A stretch of 64,000 nt of DNA from Latrodectus hesperus. Taxonomy: Eukaryota; Arthropoda; Arachnida; Araneae; Theridiidae. The position numbers and the translations under genes were made by a program. The notes under the pieces were generated by a model, which made no database searches, was not told the origin of the DNA, and was given only the letters and a program-made list of their open reading frames with translations. Location: assembly GCA_037975125.1 (NCBI GenBank), contig JAJQOW010000014.1, forward strand, positions 18,496,115 to 18,560,114, given 5' to 3'. This document shows positions 24,938 through 49,601 of the stretch, piece by piece (the first letter of the stretch is position 1; every line of letters begins with the position of its first letter).

Positions 24938-26192
24938 CAGGGTGTCTAGAAAAGGGCTCCCTGATTTCAAAATTAAATATCTCAAAAACAAAGATCGATA
25001 GAGGAATGTTGTACGGTATGTTTATTGTGAAAACTGTAAGAATTTTATACAACAGTTTGAAATAATGGTTACAAAAGTTGCTAACAGATGGCGCTGTACG
25101 TTGTACAGCTAATATCAGCATACATAAATGAAATAATCGTATGAAAACATTCTTTGCAAAAAATCACATTACAATGTTTTCAAAATGTTCACCATTGGCA
25201 CTACAGAGGTGGCGCAAATGAAGAATGAAATTTGCCATCACATTTCGTAGTGTCTCAACTTAAATGGATTCACATGCAACACAGATCGCCGATTGAAGCT
25301 CGTCCAGCGTGGTGGGATGTTTCGGGTAGACAATGTCTTTCAATGTGCCCCACAAAAATAGTCACATGGAGTCAAATCCGGCGAATATGGAGGCCAATCC
25401 ATGCCTGCACCAGTAAATTTGGGATATTCCAAAGCAATGACTCGATTCCCGAAGTATTCATCAAGAAAGTGAAACACCTGTTCGTTACGATGTGGTTAGA
25501 CTCCATCTTGCATAAACCATTCAGTATGTGGTCGATCCTCTAACACTTGCTGTGTGGCGATAAATTGTTCCAAAATTGCAACGTAACGTTCACTATTAAC
25601 CGTTTCTCGAATGAAAAAAGGGCCAATAATGCCTCTGCAGCATACTGCAACCGACACATTAACTTTAGGAGAATACAGGGATTTCGCTTCACACCAATAT
25701 GGATTTTCGGAACCCCAAAATCGTCAGTTCTGTTTATTTACGAATCCATTCAGGTGGATATCAATCATTGTGAGCATCTGATTAGCAAAGTCAACCCTTT
25801 GTTGCACAGCTCATACGGGTGAGTTTGAATTTTGAATGGAAACATGTGTAGGCTCTTTCTCAGTATTTTCTGCGTGCTGAAATGCTTCAAACCAGTCTCA
25901 GATGCAATTTATACGGACTGATGACATTGGATTTTTCTGAATAATTGCAGAAACTGTTGCGACATTTTCAGGTGAAACTGCAGTTTGCTTGTGGCCAACA
26001 TTCCCATCCAGATCATCAGTTGCGCTGCCTGTTCGTTGAAATTTTTGCAGCTTTTGTAACTATTATTTCAAACTGTTGTATAAAATTTTTACAGTTTTCT
26101 TTATAAACACACTGTTTACTGCATTCCTCTATCGTTCTTTGTTTTCGAGATATTTAATTTTGAAATCAGGGAGTCCTTTTCTAGACACCCTG
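24938..26192 (-). mobile_element. Tc1/mariner element with long inverted ends
   Basis: 1255 bp flanked by TA (24936-24937 and 26193-26194). Both ends begin cagggtgtctagaaaagg read inwards, and about 150 bp are matched as imperfect inverted repeats, including ttttatacaacagtttgaaa. The minus strand between them encodes a damaged transposase. Complete ends and TA duplication mean the whole element is present although its gene is broken. Confidence 0.9.
25200..26040 (-). pseudogene. Tc1/mariner (DDxD type) transposase, broken
   Basis: Read from the minus strand: ENPYWCEAKSLYSPKVNVSV, RGIIGPFFIRETVNSERYV, TEWFMQDGV followed by a stop, then YFGNRVIALEYPKFTGAGMD and WPPYSPDLTPCDYF. WFMQDG and SPDLTPCD are the second and third acidic blocks of the arthropod clade whose proteins end WPPYSPDLTP-D-FLWG. 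Stops and a frame change after CDYF kill it. Plus-strand ORFs at 25232-25822 are shadows of this gene. Confidence 0.82.
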
Positions 26193-26446
26193 TAGGTTGA
26201 CCAAATAACTAAAACAGTTATAATTTATAATTATTAAAGAATAATTTATCAACTTGATTTCAATAAGATATTTTAACATTTCACTATGATACTGTAATGA
26301 AATATTTTTCAATTACTTATATTAATTCTTTACTTAAAAATTAAAATTATGTGACAAGCTTCTTAATGACATATGTAAGTCTTAGAATCTAATAAAATTG
26401 TTAGATTAATTTAGGGAACCCTTATGTGACAGTTTCTCATTTTCGT

Positions 26447-26450
<4 letters not shown>

Positions 26451-26533
<83 letters not shown>

Positions 26534-26534
26534 A
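26451..26534. repeat. (TA)n microsatellite, left of Helitron
   Basis: TA run passing into TGTATGTATGTATA immediately before the Helitron 5' TC. Its counterpart resumes at 27593. Confidence 0.93.
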
Positions 26535-32469
<5,935 letters not shown>

Positions 32470-32843
32470 TAGGGCCGTTGTTAGGGTATCGGCCTTCCAT
32501 CCGAAAGGGTAGGGTTCAATTCCCAATGCCGCCAAAGACCCATCTAGTACATGCGATATACATGCTCGTTAAATCTGTGGAATCGAAAGTCCTGTGGTCG
32601 GTCATTGAGCAGAAACCATGGGTGCAATGGTCTGGAGAAATTTACTCCCCCTTCAGATCAATGCCAAAATTGAGAGAGTAGACCCTCTGGTGCTGCCATC
32701 TATCTGAGGAGTTGAAGAGCATGTGTCATACTTTCACCTTCCTGGTGCTCTTAAGCAAAAGACGCTCCCGATTGACTTAAATTCGCATAGCCAAGGCATA
32801 GCGACCTTGGCTTGTCCAAATGTCATCAGTAACAACAACAACA
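32470..32843 (+). mobile_element. tRNA-derived SINE, copy 2, with target duplication
   Basis: Flanked by acaagtaaaa at 32460-32469 and 32844-32853. B box agggttcaattccc fits GGTTCRANNCC; the A-box area has lost about 12 bp compared with copy 1. The body matches 23829-24170, then continues through cttggcttgtccaaatgtca to a tail of repeated AAC. The short ORF 32478-32681 is incidental. Confidence 0.9.
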
Positions 32844-32966
32844 ACAAGTAAAAAACAAAGTGCAAAAACAAATAGGCGCACACCTCTATTAAATCAACAA
32901 ATAATGAACGGAAATATTCTTGGTTGCGTTGTGTTTTCTCAATGATCAAGCTTTGCAAATAAAAGG

Positions 32967-33069
32967 GCAAGAACTATTTTTAATAGTTCTTGCATTTAGT
33001 ACATTAATGGAACTATTTGTAGTAATACATTTGTTGCTTTGGCAAGAACTATTTGTAATAGTACTTGCC
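32967..33069. repeat. Two direct copies of a short palindrome
   Basis: gcaagaactatt-ttt-aatagttcttgc at 32967-32993 is a perfect palindrome with a 3-bp centre. A second copy at about 33041-33069 has one arm mismatch. Spacing is about 75 bp. Confidence 0.8.
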
Positions 33070-35907
33070 ATTAGTCAATATATGTCGTATATACAAATGA
33101 GTAACATTAGAATTTCATTCTTGTGATGCTTTCTAACTTTGGATAAATAATATTCAATGAAACAAGTTATATGGAATTAATAGGTTTTTATAATATTTCA
33201 ACTTAATCAAATTTATTAATTTGAAAAATTAAAATATTATCCGGTTTATTTGTTCTATTACGTCAACAATAAATTTAATAATGTTTCAAATTTCAAAACA
33301 AAGGAGAGCGAAGTTATCTGAAATCCATTTGTCATAACGAATCGTTATTTTATACTTGAAGTTTTTCCCAATTTTAATTTTAATTTATAAATTTATATCA
33401 ATATTTATAAAATAGAAACTATAAAACTATTTTTACTATAAACCTATTTTTGCATTGATTGAATAGTAGAATAATTATAATGTTTATAACTAATTTTATA
33501 AAACCTTCTGAATTTTATAAAATTCGGTTTAATATAACTTTCGCTTTTAGATGCAAGTTTTGTACTTTTAGATTTTGTAATAAAGAAATTTAAACTCTTG
33601 TGCAAAATTTTCTAGTGATAATATGCAACAAATTATATTTCTCATTTAACTAATATTTTGGAAAACAATTTATGATTTTCTTTTATAAATAATACAATTA
33701 GTAAAATTCATGAATATATCTAAAATGTTTTTAAGAAAAATACAGATACACTTTGAAATAAGTATAACAACATTGTTTTCTAAATATTCATATTAAAAGG
33801 TAGATTTTACATGCTCATGATACTTATTATAGTTACTAGTAAGGTTACTGTGTTAGAGTTCATTACTTCTATCTTTTAAATCTCTGTTTAAGAAAGACAA
33901 CTTAACATTCACGATAAAATTAAAATTTGAATAAAATTAAAACGTGCAATCATAACATAATCTAAAATATTCAAAGTACAATATAATAATTTATAATAAT
34001 TTAACTCTTAAAGTATTGTATATATAATTGTGTTATCTATTTTTTCTAACATACTGTTACTTTATTCATTTCAAATTGAAACTTATTGTGATAGATAATT
34101 AATCTAATTTTATATTAATTAATACTAATTATCACAGTAGTATTCTGTTAAAAGAGTGCATAGTTCTGAAAACTAATTGTTTGAAATGTGAAATTTCCTA
34201 ATTTTTTTAATGAAATAATTCTTATTTAAAAGTGATTTAAGATGTTAATATTTTTATAAATAATATATTTTTGCTGATATTTACCTAAAATATTGTATAG
34301 CACTCATAGTTTTTCAAATTATTACAATATTAACATTATTAGTGATTCATTGTTTTATTTAAAAACCTGATTCTGATTATTAATTAATTATAAATAATTA
34401 GTTTAAATTGTGAGCAGTGAGTATAGTTAATTAAAGAACTTTTGCAGGTGCCATAAAAATATGTTTGAATTGATTAAAAGTTTTAGAAATTAATATAAAA
34501 CTGATTGCGCTGATGTTTGAGTAATAATTCTTTTAATTATTTTACCGATTTAAATTTATAATTATTATAAAATTAGATTAATTCGTTTTAAGACTATTTT
34601 TATAGTTTTTACAGAAACTTATAAAATGAGCTGCAAAGTTAAATCTTAAACTATTTGTGCGTGAATTAATTTTTTAAAATTTCCTTAACATTGAAAAAAA
34701 TTAAATCAATGAATAAACTTGAACATATTTTTTCTGTTTAAAAATATTGCATTCATTTAAAAAATAATAAACTAAAATGTATCAAACTTCAAATTTATTA
34801 AACATTTAATATACAATTTAATTTTATATTTTAAGTCCTAAAATACATTTGAATTCTTCATGTTACTTTTACTCCTTAATGAAATTAACATAACTCAATT
34901 TTTCTTACGTCCTAACAAATTAAAAAACAAAATTATATAAGCCAAAAAATCTTATCGCGAGTGACTGATATCATGTAGTTTTAGCTATAACACAAATTAA
35001 ATGTCCTTTGGCTTCGTAAAACGTAATCTCTTGGCATCCAACCTTAATTCTCTGAGGAGCAAATATTTCGCCAAAAGCTGCTTCAGTCGTGAAATACTCT
35101 ATTTTAAACAGAACTTGATTGGCATACAAACTAGTTCTTCTGATAGAAACTTATTCCTTTGGCTTTATGGGAGTTAGATGATTGAAAATGCCATTTTCGC
35201 GGTAAATCTCTAATTATACACCTAGAATAATGTCGAGGGAATTCCTAGCAAATAACTTTCTGAATAATTTCGAAATTGTTACGCATATAGTTGCATTTAT
35301 TTTGAAACTGTAATCTTAACCTTTATTGATATATAAACATACCAGATAGTCAGTAATAGTGATTAATCAGTGATATATTCATTACAATGTATGATTAATA
35401 TTTTTGAAAGATATAAATTTCTTAATAAATAATGCCAGGTTTTTAAATTATTTGTGAATTAGATTTATATATTCAAATACAAAAAATTATCAGATAAGCA
35501 GAATTTTATTCAAAATAGACTATAATGTATAGTTATGTTATTTGTCTTTAATATAAAGTAAAAATAACTTTGTCCCGATGCACTACTACCTTAAAATAAC
35601 AATTTATTTTTTATTAAAATTTCATAAGAATATGCTAAAATATAGACATGTTAAAAATCTCTAATTCTGTATGAAAATTAAATCGTTAAACTCTTCTTGA
35701 ATAGGATTTTGATTTAAATAGAAATGTTTCGTTCAAAAATGATCGTACAATTTTTATTTTGCCATCTTTCTATCTTGCATAATGTTTCAATAGAATTCAA
35801 TAACATTTAGACTTCAAAGGAATGGTTTCATAAAATAAATATTATATTTTATAAAGACATAAATAAGATTATTCAAAGAAGTATTTGATTAAATATATTT
35901 AATTATT

Positions 35908-35982
35908 ATGTTGGAAAATGAGTTCGTAGTGTTTTTACCAAAAGCTTTTATTTAAACAAAAAATAATAATTATATCAATAAG
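35908..35982 (+). mobile_element. Solo mariner end (same family as copies A-C)
   Basis: atgttggaaaatgagttcgt and then tttttacca, tttatttaaacaaaaaataa and ttatatcaataag align with the left end of the 2133, 54214 and 61948 elements. Nothing internal or on the right follows. Confidence 0.8.
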
Positions 35983-36324
35983 CATTCCTCATTAAAATAT
36001 AACTGTTTAAATTTGCTCATCTAACTAATTTTGCCTAAAATAATTTGTTTTGATAATATGAACACAAAAATGAATTCATTGAAGTAGCTTCTTTTATTTT
36101 AATTATTTTAGTCTTGTATACTAAATATAGAAAAAAAGAGTTCAGGATGATCTACTGAAATCTCTAAGAAATTTTTTGCTATCATTTGATTTCGATATAC
36201 TGAAAAAATTTCAATTTAAAAACTGGATATGTAGAGTCAATGTTACAGCGAAAACTCTACGATTTAATCATAGATCTTGAGTGGTGTTAAATATGCTAAA
36301 TATGTTATATAACTTTAGAAAAAT

Positions 36325-36697
<373 letters not shown>

Positions 36698-37393
36698 ATT
36701 TATGTATAATGTATATTACTCCGATAGTTTATTGTATTAAAAGAAATTAAACATATTCAAGTAAATAATTTCATTATTTATAAAATGTCGATTTATACCT
36801 AAGTTTTGTTATTCTACGTTTGCCTACTAAATAATATACATATGGAATTACTAACCCGATGTAATGCTTTCAGCAACACTTTACATTAGAGGAAAGGACA
36901 ACAGACTCTGAAATCATCACAAATGGAGGTGCAATTTTCTTAAATGTAAAAATCTCTTGTACACGAGAAGTTGTCAAATTTACGTAATAAGCATTTCAAA
37001 AATTTATCAAAACCTAATGAAAACAAGAAGTAATATTCATTCTATTGAATGATTTGATCATTAAATTTATGAACATTAATTGAATAATATCTAAAAATAT
37101 TGTACATTTAATTAATACTTACATTACATATAGCTGTTTCTTTGTTGAAAATGATTTTTCAAAATAAATACTTTTATTTAAAAGAAAACTGAATGCATAT
37201 AAAAATGTATTTGATACTATATAGTAAATATCCTTTGATTTTTTATTATAAATTACGATTTACATAGTTCGCGCAAAAAAGGCGTGAATTAATTTATGGA
37301 CCTCCAAATTATACCATGATCTCACAATATTGCCCATTTTTCTCCTTAGAATTTTATTTTGAAGAATATGAGTATTTTTTGTTCATTTTAGTC
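36698..37393. other. Intergenic, nothing recognised
   Basis: AT-rich spacer between two microsatellites. Confidence 0.7.
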
Positions 37394-37566
<173 letters not shown>

Positions 37567-38777
37567 CAGTATGTCTTTTAATGGAAATAATATAAATATT
37601 AGGAATCAATATTTTCAAAATAAAACTTAAATTATTAGATTTGAATCAAATGTATAAGTGTAAAATTTCATTTTACATCAGAAATAAGAAATTCGACAGT
37701 AATTATTAAGTAGTTATTTCCTATATCATAAAGAAATATGTACAGAATAATGGGAAAAAATCATTTGTGGATTCATTTACCGAAATAAGGGCTAACGACC
37801 TTCAGCAAAAATAAAAAATTTTTCCAATGATTACCTTTTCGTTTTAAACTGGTTTTGAAGCGTGATATACACACCTTGTAAAAATATTACTTTAGAGACT
37901 TACCTCTATTGCATGAGCAAGAAGCTCTTTATTCAGATTCTCCCATAAGTAAAAAGTTCGTGCACGACTTTTCCGGGAAGGAGCCATAAATACATATATA
38001 ACACAATTTTTTCTGTCAAATTTCTGGACAGCTTTATTGTTGAAAGAATTTCCCTCATCTTATATTTCATAGAGCAGATTTACAAATGCCATGAATTGAA
38101 AAAAAAATTACGATATATTTGCCAATGTCTTTGCTTTTGAAGAGTGTATAATTCAAATATAAAATTAATCTAAATTTAAAGATTTAATAACCAAGCAAAT
38201 ATTTACGCTTAAAATGTATATTTTATGAAAAATATTTCAAATAACTGAATGTAAGTCTCATTAAACAAGTAGGAATATAGTTGTTTTGTAAAAGAAATTA
38301 AAAGAAAATAAGGAATATTTTCTGCTTACGACAGTTCACTTTAAGAGATATTTAATTATGTTTTATAAGTTTGAAGTAAGATGCCAAGTTATCAAACGAG
38401 GAAAAATATTTACTTAAACAGAATTCATGCACAGTTGATTCTCATAAATTTTGGCTCGCCCTTTTAGATATATAATTTAATTCTAAAACAACGAGGTAAC
38501 ATTGCTTAGAAATATTAGAAACTTTATAAGTGACATAAGCTCCGAGTAATACGATAAATTATCTTATTTTTGTCATTACCAATTTAAGAGATTCATACCT
38601 AACAAAATATTTTATTAATTGCAACTGATAGTTTTCATATTTTACAAAAAGATCTTACGCTCTTCATATTTAAATTTTTATTTAGCAGTGTTCACTATTT
38701 GATTTGTGCAACAAATGGAATTAATGAATATAATAATTTATATAATATTAACAATCCAGTTAATGTTAGCAATTAAT
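37567..38777. other. Intergenic, nothing recognised
   Basis: AT-rich, no element or frame identified. Confidence 0.65.
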
Positions 38778-39027
38778 CACAAATGCCGTTTAATCCAGGG
38801 TTCCAAATTCTGAATTTTTTGGTGATGAAGAAATGTTGCCAAGATGACGTATTGTGACTTGCGCAATGACGCAAATACTAGGGTTGCCAAAATAGAATTT
38901 GCTGCATAATTTTTATAGGTTTCCATTTCTATGACGTAATAAAAACCAGGTTGTCTGATATATAAGAAAATACGCCAAAAAATCGCCAAACTCGGAATTT
39001 GGCATCCTGGATTATGCGGTACCTGTG
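38778..39027. mobile_element. MITE-like element, copy 2
   Basis: Same family and orientation as 14733-14989: shares aatcc-gg-ttccaaattctg, actagggttgccaaaatag, tctatgacgtaat and aaaaccaggttgtc. Ends cacaaatgccg and its counterpart (cacaggtaccg on the complement) are imperfect inverted repeats. The 128-residue minus-strand frame across it is not protein-like. Confidence 0.82.
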
Positions 39028-39719
39028 CAGTTAATATGTACAGTTCTAATTTATTACATATTTTAGTATTTTCCAATATACATTCATTGTAGACATGCAT
39101 CGATATTATCGTGATTGAAGAGTAAAAAAATAAATATTTAATGTACCAGTTAAAATCGTGCAAAGATAAAATGCAGAAATAAACAAAGATAAAATGCAGA
39201 AATTAAAAATATTTTATATGTTCTAAAAATTGTTAATTAATAAAAATTTTCAATTATTTGACTTCATTCCATGATGAATGTAAAGGTACAAAGTGCATGC
39301 CAAGTAATTTATTATTTTTCTAGAATACGTTTTTCAAACACATTTGAATTGTTGCAAAAATTCTAAAGATCAGTTATTAGGAAAAAAACAGTATTATTAG
39401 TACCAAATATTAAAAATCTTAAGAAAATATTTAATAATTCTGAATTTTATAATTCCTATTAAATTTCTATCATCAATGATTGTTAATCCTAATGTAAATC
39501 AAAACAAAAAATTAAATTTTAAGGATCATTGTATAACGAATAAAAAATTGAATTGAAAATTTGAATTTTAATAGCATTTCATTCTTTTCAAAATATTTTG
39601 AAGTATATTTTAAATTTACAAGACACTGATAATTTTTTTGACTGTTTGCTTTATTCAATTTGAACTTCTCACTTGCGGATCTTAGGATTAATAAAGATTA
39701 TTATTTAAGGGTAATGCTT
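39028..39719. other. Intergenic, nothing recognised
   Basis: AT-rich, no element or frame identified. Confidence 0.65.
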
Positions 39720-40040
39720 CTTGAGCATGAAGCAATCCAAAGAAGAAGACTAGATGTATATCTCACGGAATATTTATAGTGGAATTAAGGATTGATGATG
39801 GAATTATTGGATGCTGATGCACCTTTTCACAATATCAATCTTATGTTTATCCAATATTTTCAATATGCGCCTCACCAGCTTCCGTATTTTCCAGATCTAG
39901 CACCAAGTGACATTTTTATAATGAGAAACTAACTATTCATTTATATTGCTTTTGCTCTTGAATGAAGTGAAGGAAAACGGAAGGTTTTACATAGTTCAGA
40001 GCTATTTTGTGGAAAATCATTTGGAGAAATATGTTAGAAT
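39720..40040 (+). pseudogene. Decayed mariner-like transposase fragment
   Basis: One frame reads LDADAPFHNINLMFIQYFQY then APHQLPYFPDLAPSDIFIMR and a stop at 39930-39932. This mirrors the mariner blocks DNAPAH and LPYSPDLAPSDFFLF, so the second and third Asp region is recognisable. Flanking DNA is similarly degraded and no terminal repeats remain. Old and inactive. Confidence 0.75.
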
Positions 40041-40210
40041 GGGCAAAATCAACACAAAAGGAAATGGGATTTCTGTAACTAATGTCTTTTTTAATTTATA
40101 ACATTCTATTTCATTAATAACTGCACATTTTAAATACTTGCTATCATACATCAATATAACTATTTTCTAAAACTATACATATTAATTAGCACATAGATTC
40201 ACATCATACA

Positions 40211-46139
<5,929 letters not shown>

Positions 46140-46350
46140 AACCGAATATATATAACAATTAATATGAGTTTTAGCATAGCTTATCTGACTTCTTACAAGA
46201 ATATATATAATAATTAATATAAGTTTTAGCACAGCTTATCTGACTTCTTAACCGAAGAAATGTAATAATTAATGCAATTTTTAACACAGCCTGTCTTATA
46301 TCTTAACCGAATATATATAATAATTAATTTTAAACCCAGCTTTTGAAATA
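46140..46350. repeat. Tandem repeat, 55-bp unit, nearly four copies
   Basis: Unit start aaccga or acaaga at 46140, 46195, 46250 and 46305, exactly 55 bp apart. Each unit contains ataataattaat, ttagcacagc and tatctgacttctt in varying form. Not CRISPR-like: the repeat is contiguous, without unique spacers. Confidence 0.9.
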
Positions 46351-48595
46351 ATGCAGAATTATTTGATCAATAGCCATCAAAAATTATACTCTAAATGTAT
46401 CAAAACTGGGAGGCTTTAGTCATTTTTTTGTCTATATAGTAAATTTATCAGATCAGATAGATAAATCAATGCTCCGGATATTCTCAACCTTATATATTAG
46501 ATAATATTTTGTAGCTAAAGATAATATAGCTTCTATAGGACATATATGAATGATTTATACTGTTTGAAATATATTAGAAGTTCTGTAGTTTCTGAAGTCC
46601 CGTCATAATCATTAAAAACATTTCAGCTAAGCCCATTTAGACATGAATTCATAACAATGTTACTTTAATTAAATATATTGGGAACATAATTGTTAATTGA
46701 AATTTGCCTCCTAACAAATAATATTTATAAATTTAAGGATATGAATATATACATTTCATATTTTCCCCTTACATTCTTTTGTTAATACTCTAACTATACT
46801 TATTCTATAAAAGTATCTATTTTCATTACATAAATTTCAAAATAAATAGGTGTATTAAAGGGTTAAATACAACATAAGTGTAAAGTGCAATAAAATATAA
46901 TATTAAATTTGTTACAAATAACAAACATAAGTGAGAGTTTGATTTATTGTATTGTATACCAATAGCATTTTAAAATTTGGTTAAGATACGCCAGACCGAT
47001 TTTTGAATTATTTTTATTCATTCCAGACATCCATCGCTTTTGTACTTTCTACTTTAAACTCTTCATTCTTTTCCAGACGATGTTGTTCTTGCTGTATTCA
47101 CCAAACATCACATTTTTCCAGAAGCAAATGATGACCTTTTCATATCAATTGATATAAGTTTAGTTCTGTACGGTTGTTGTTTTTTTCAAGATTATGTACT
47201 AAACAGAACCTTTATTTCATCAAAATTAATCTCTGTCTGTTTATAGTGTAAATGTGAAAGTATCTGATAATTCAAATAGGAGACTATTGAATTTTTTAGA
47301 ATTTGCATTGACAAAACGTCTTGATTTAGTGTTTATAAGCATAATAAACATTATTTATTCAGATGTCTTTTTGAAGTTTCGTTGCCAGTTATTTTAAAGA
47401 AACTTTTTACATGAAATCTAATTTTATTTGAAGATTTCTTAAATTTAAGTTTGTTCTTCAAGTTTCGAACTTAATTTTCAATCGCATATTTTGTATTTAT
47501 TCTATAAAAAGGATTAACGTTCTTTAAATATTTCTAGTTATTTACTATTGTTTACAACAATAGTTATTAAATTATTAGTCATTTTATACGCTTACTAAAC
47601 ACGTTTTTATCTGGTAAATTTCTATAATTTTAATGTGAAACATAAATAAAATCTCATGTTACATTATTCAAAACAAATAGATAATTTTCAAAATTATTTT
47701 ATCAGTTAAAATTCATATAAGTAATTATTTATTATAAATATTCATATTCAAAAATTCATTGAACTGCAACTGTTTCAAATTAGTTTAAAAATAATAAAAG
47801 TTTTGTTAAAAAAAGATATTATATTTTTTAAAATATTTTTAGAAGGGCTTTTTTAATGTTCAAACATTTTTTTCGAACAGTTAAAAACAAAATTTGATTA
47901 GTTTCATATGGAGTAATTTTAGTGTTAAGTTTAAATGTGAACATATTCTAAAGTCCTTTTTTTAATTTTGTTTCAAATGAGTATTGACTCTTATTTTTTT
48001 AATGAAAGCTGAATATGATTTTTCATTTATTTAGTCATTTTATTTACTTATTAAAAACTATTCCATTGAAATAAAATAAACTCTACTATGTACCTAAAAT
48101 GAGATATATAAGACTTATAATGATAAATATTTTAATCAAATACTTCATAAGCAATAATGTTTTGCTAAATATTCAGTTATAATTAATAAAGAACTGAACC
48201 CTTCATCATAATAAACTATAAACAATAAGAAACCTGAAATTATTTTTTTGAGGTTGAGAAAGTTACCGTGGGATTTGTCAATAATGCATCGTACTTTCTA
48301 ATTTAACAAACAACTTAATATCAAATGCTCATTATAGTCATTAAATGATATTGTTTTCGCCTATTAATATAACAACTATCATTTGTCAATGAAGCTTTTG
48401 TGATTTTGAAATTGACACAAATGTTTTTTTTTTCAAAAATCCCGATTTTGTTTTATTTTACAGCCATTTTAGGTATGTGTGCTGAAAATTACAATTTATT
48501 ATTCTAAGAAAATTTCTTTTGTAAAATAATTACAATTCTTACTTTTAAATCATTTTCCATTAGAGATCAAACCAAAAACGAGGCAAAATATGTAG
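46351..48595. other. Intergenic, nothing recognised
   Basis: AT-rich; a slightly less AT-rich stretch at 46980-47160 has no frame I can name. Confidence 0.6.
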
Positions 48596-48897
48596 CCAAT
48601 ATTTAATATGTTGTTGTTGCTTATCCTCCATAGTCTGACGGAGTCAGACTAGATCCACGAGTTCGTTGACTGTAAGGAAGTTGAAAACTAAAAGAGGATT
48701 GCTAAAGAGATCTTCCCTAGAGAGACCCATGCAATCCAAAAGATGCTCAGGAGAAGCCTGATGATTTTGGCACTTGGTGCAGGTGACGAAAGTTTTCCTG
48801 CCCTCGTTGAAAGTGAGGCACTTAATATGACCGCTAGCAAGTCTTGAGAGAACAGTCCGGGTACGTCTGTCACACGGGTCTCTCCAATATTTAATAT
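48596..48897 (-). mobile_element. LINE 3' end, 5'-truncated, with 14-bp target duplication
   Basis: ccaatatttaatat stands at 48596-48609 and again at 48884-48897. The 274-bp insert is the minus-strand 3' end of an RNase-H-type LINE: frames give TRTVLSRLASGHI, LTFNEG-KTF-TCTKCQNHQ and ASPAHLLDCMGLSREDLF, in places shifted. It ends in a short CAA tail on its own 3' side. It is nearly identical in sequence to 56712-57002, so the family was recently active. Confidence 0.9.
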
Positions 48898-49601
48898 ATT
48901 AAATATGATCGTCTGCTTCTAAACGTTTCACATACAAATAGCAATAAAACTTGAGAAATACTTAAAATATTAAAAAATTTATTCAAAATTTATTTAAAGG
49001 GTTTAATCTATAAAGGGTTAAACCATTCAAAATAATTTTAAATGATAGATTTTTTTTCATTCAAAAAATACTGTGTGCTTGAAAGATTTAAAGATCCTAA
49101 AAAACACTATTAAATTTTATTATCTTGAGCATAAATATAACAATTGGTTTTATGTTAATATATTTTTGTATTTTTAAATATAAAAACAAAATGAAACATT
49201 GATTTTACATTGTCAAGAGGTTTAGATAATTTTTCTTTTTGATTTTTATCAGTGTATTAGTTTAATATTCCATTTTAAGTAAAAATAAAATAGAATAATT
49301 ATCCATTTTTATAAATATTTTTACACCCCTTATTTCCTAAAGATTAAACTAAAGAAAAAATATTTTATGGTTAAAAAATTCATACAGATTACAAATTTTT
49401 GTAAAACACTTTGTTCAAAAATTATTTAGAGTTCATTTTAAAAATATCTTGTATAAAATGTTTTGAAGTTGAAATTTTACATAGAAAATATGAATATTTT
49501 ATAAGAAAATATTTAAAATATAATAAAAAGACAAAACTATTTACAAATATTATATTTTTAATTATTCTAAAAAAATAATTTATCATAATCAAAATTATTT
49601 A

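Larger units (their letters stand above)
32854..36324. other. Intergenic, mostly unrecognised
   Basis: Holds the paired palindromes at 32967-33069 and a mariner end at 35908-35982. The island 34960-35300 is less AT-rich and has no recognisable frame. Confidence 0.6.

Noticed and set aside
25232..25822. Plus-strand ORFs of 103 and 91 residues
   Set aside because: Antisense shadows of the minus-strand transposase inside the TA-flanked element.
38777..39163. 128-residue minus-strand ORF
   Set aside because: Crosses a MITE with inverted ends; no domain-like composition.
46140..46350. Regularly spaced repeats as a CRISPR array
   Set aside because: Units are contiguous without spacers and the DNA is eukaryotic.
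46972..46991. aaaatttggtt--gatacgc shared with about 57457-57476
   Set aside because: Similarity does not clearly extend beyond the short core; could be chance in AT-rich DNA.
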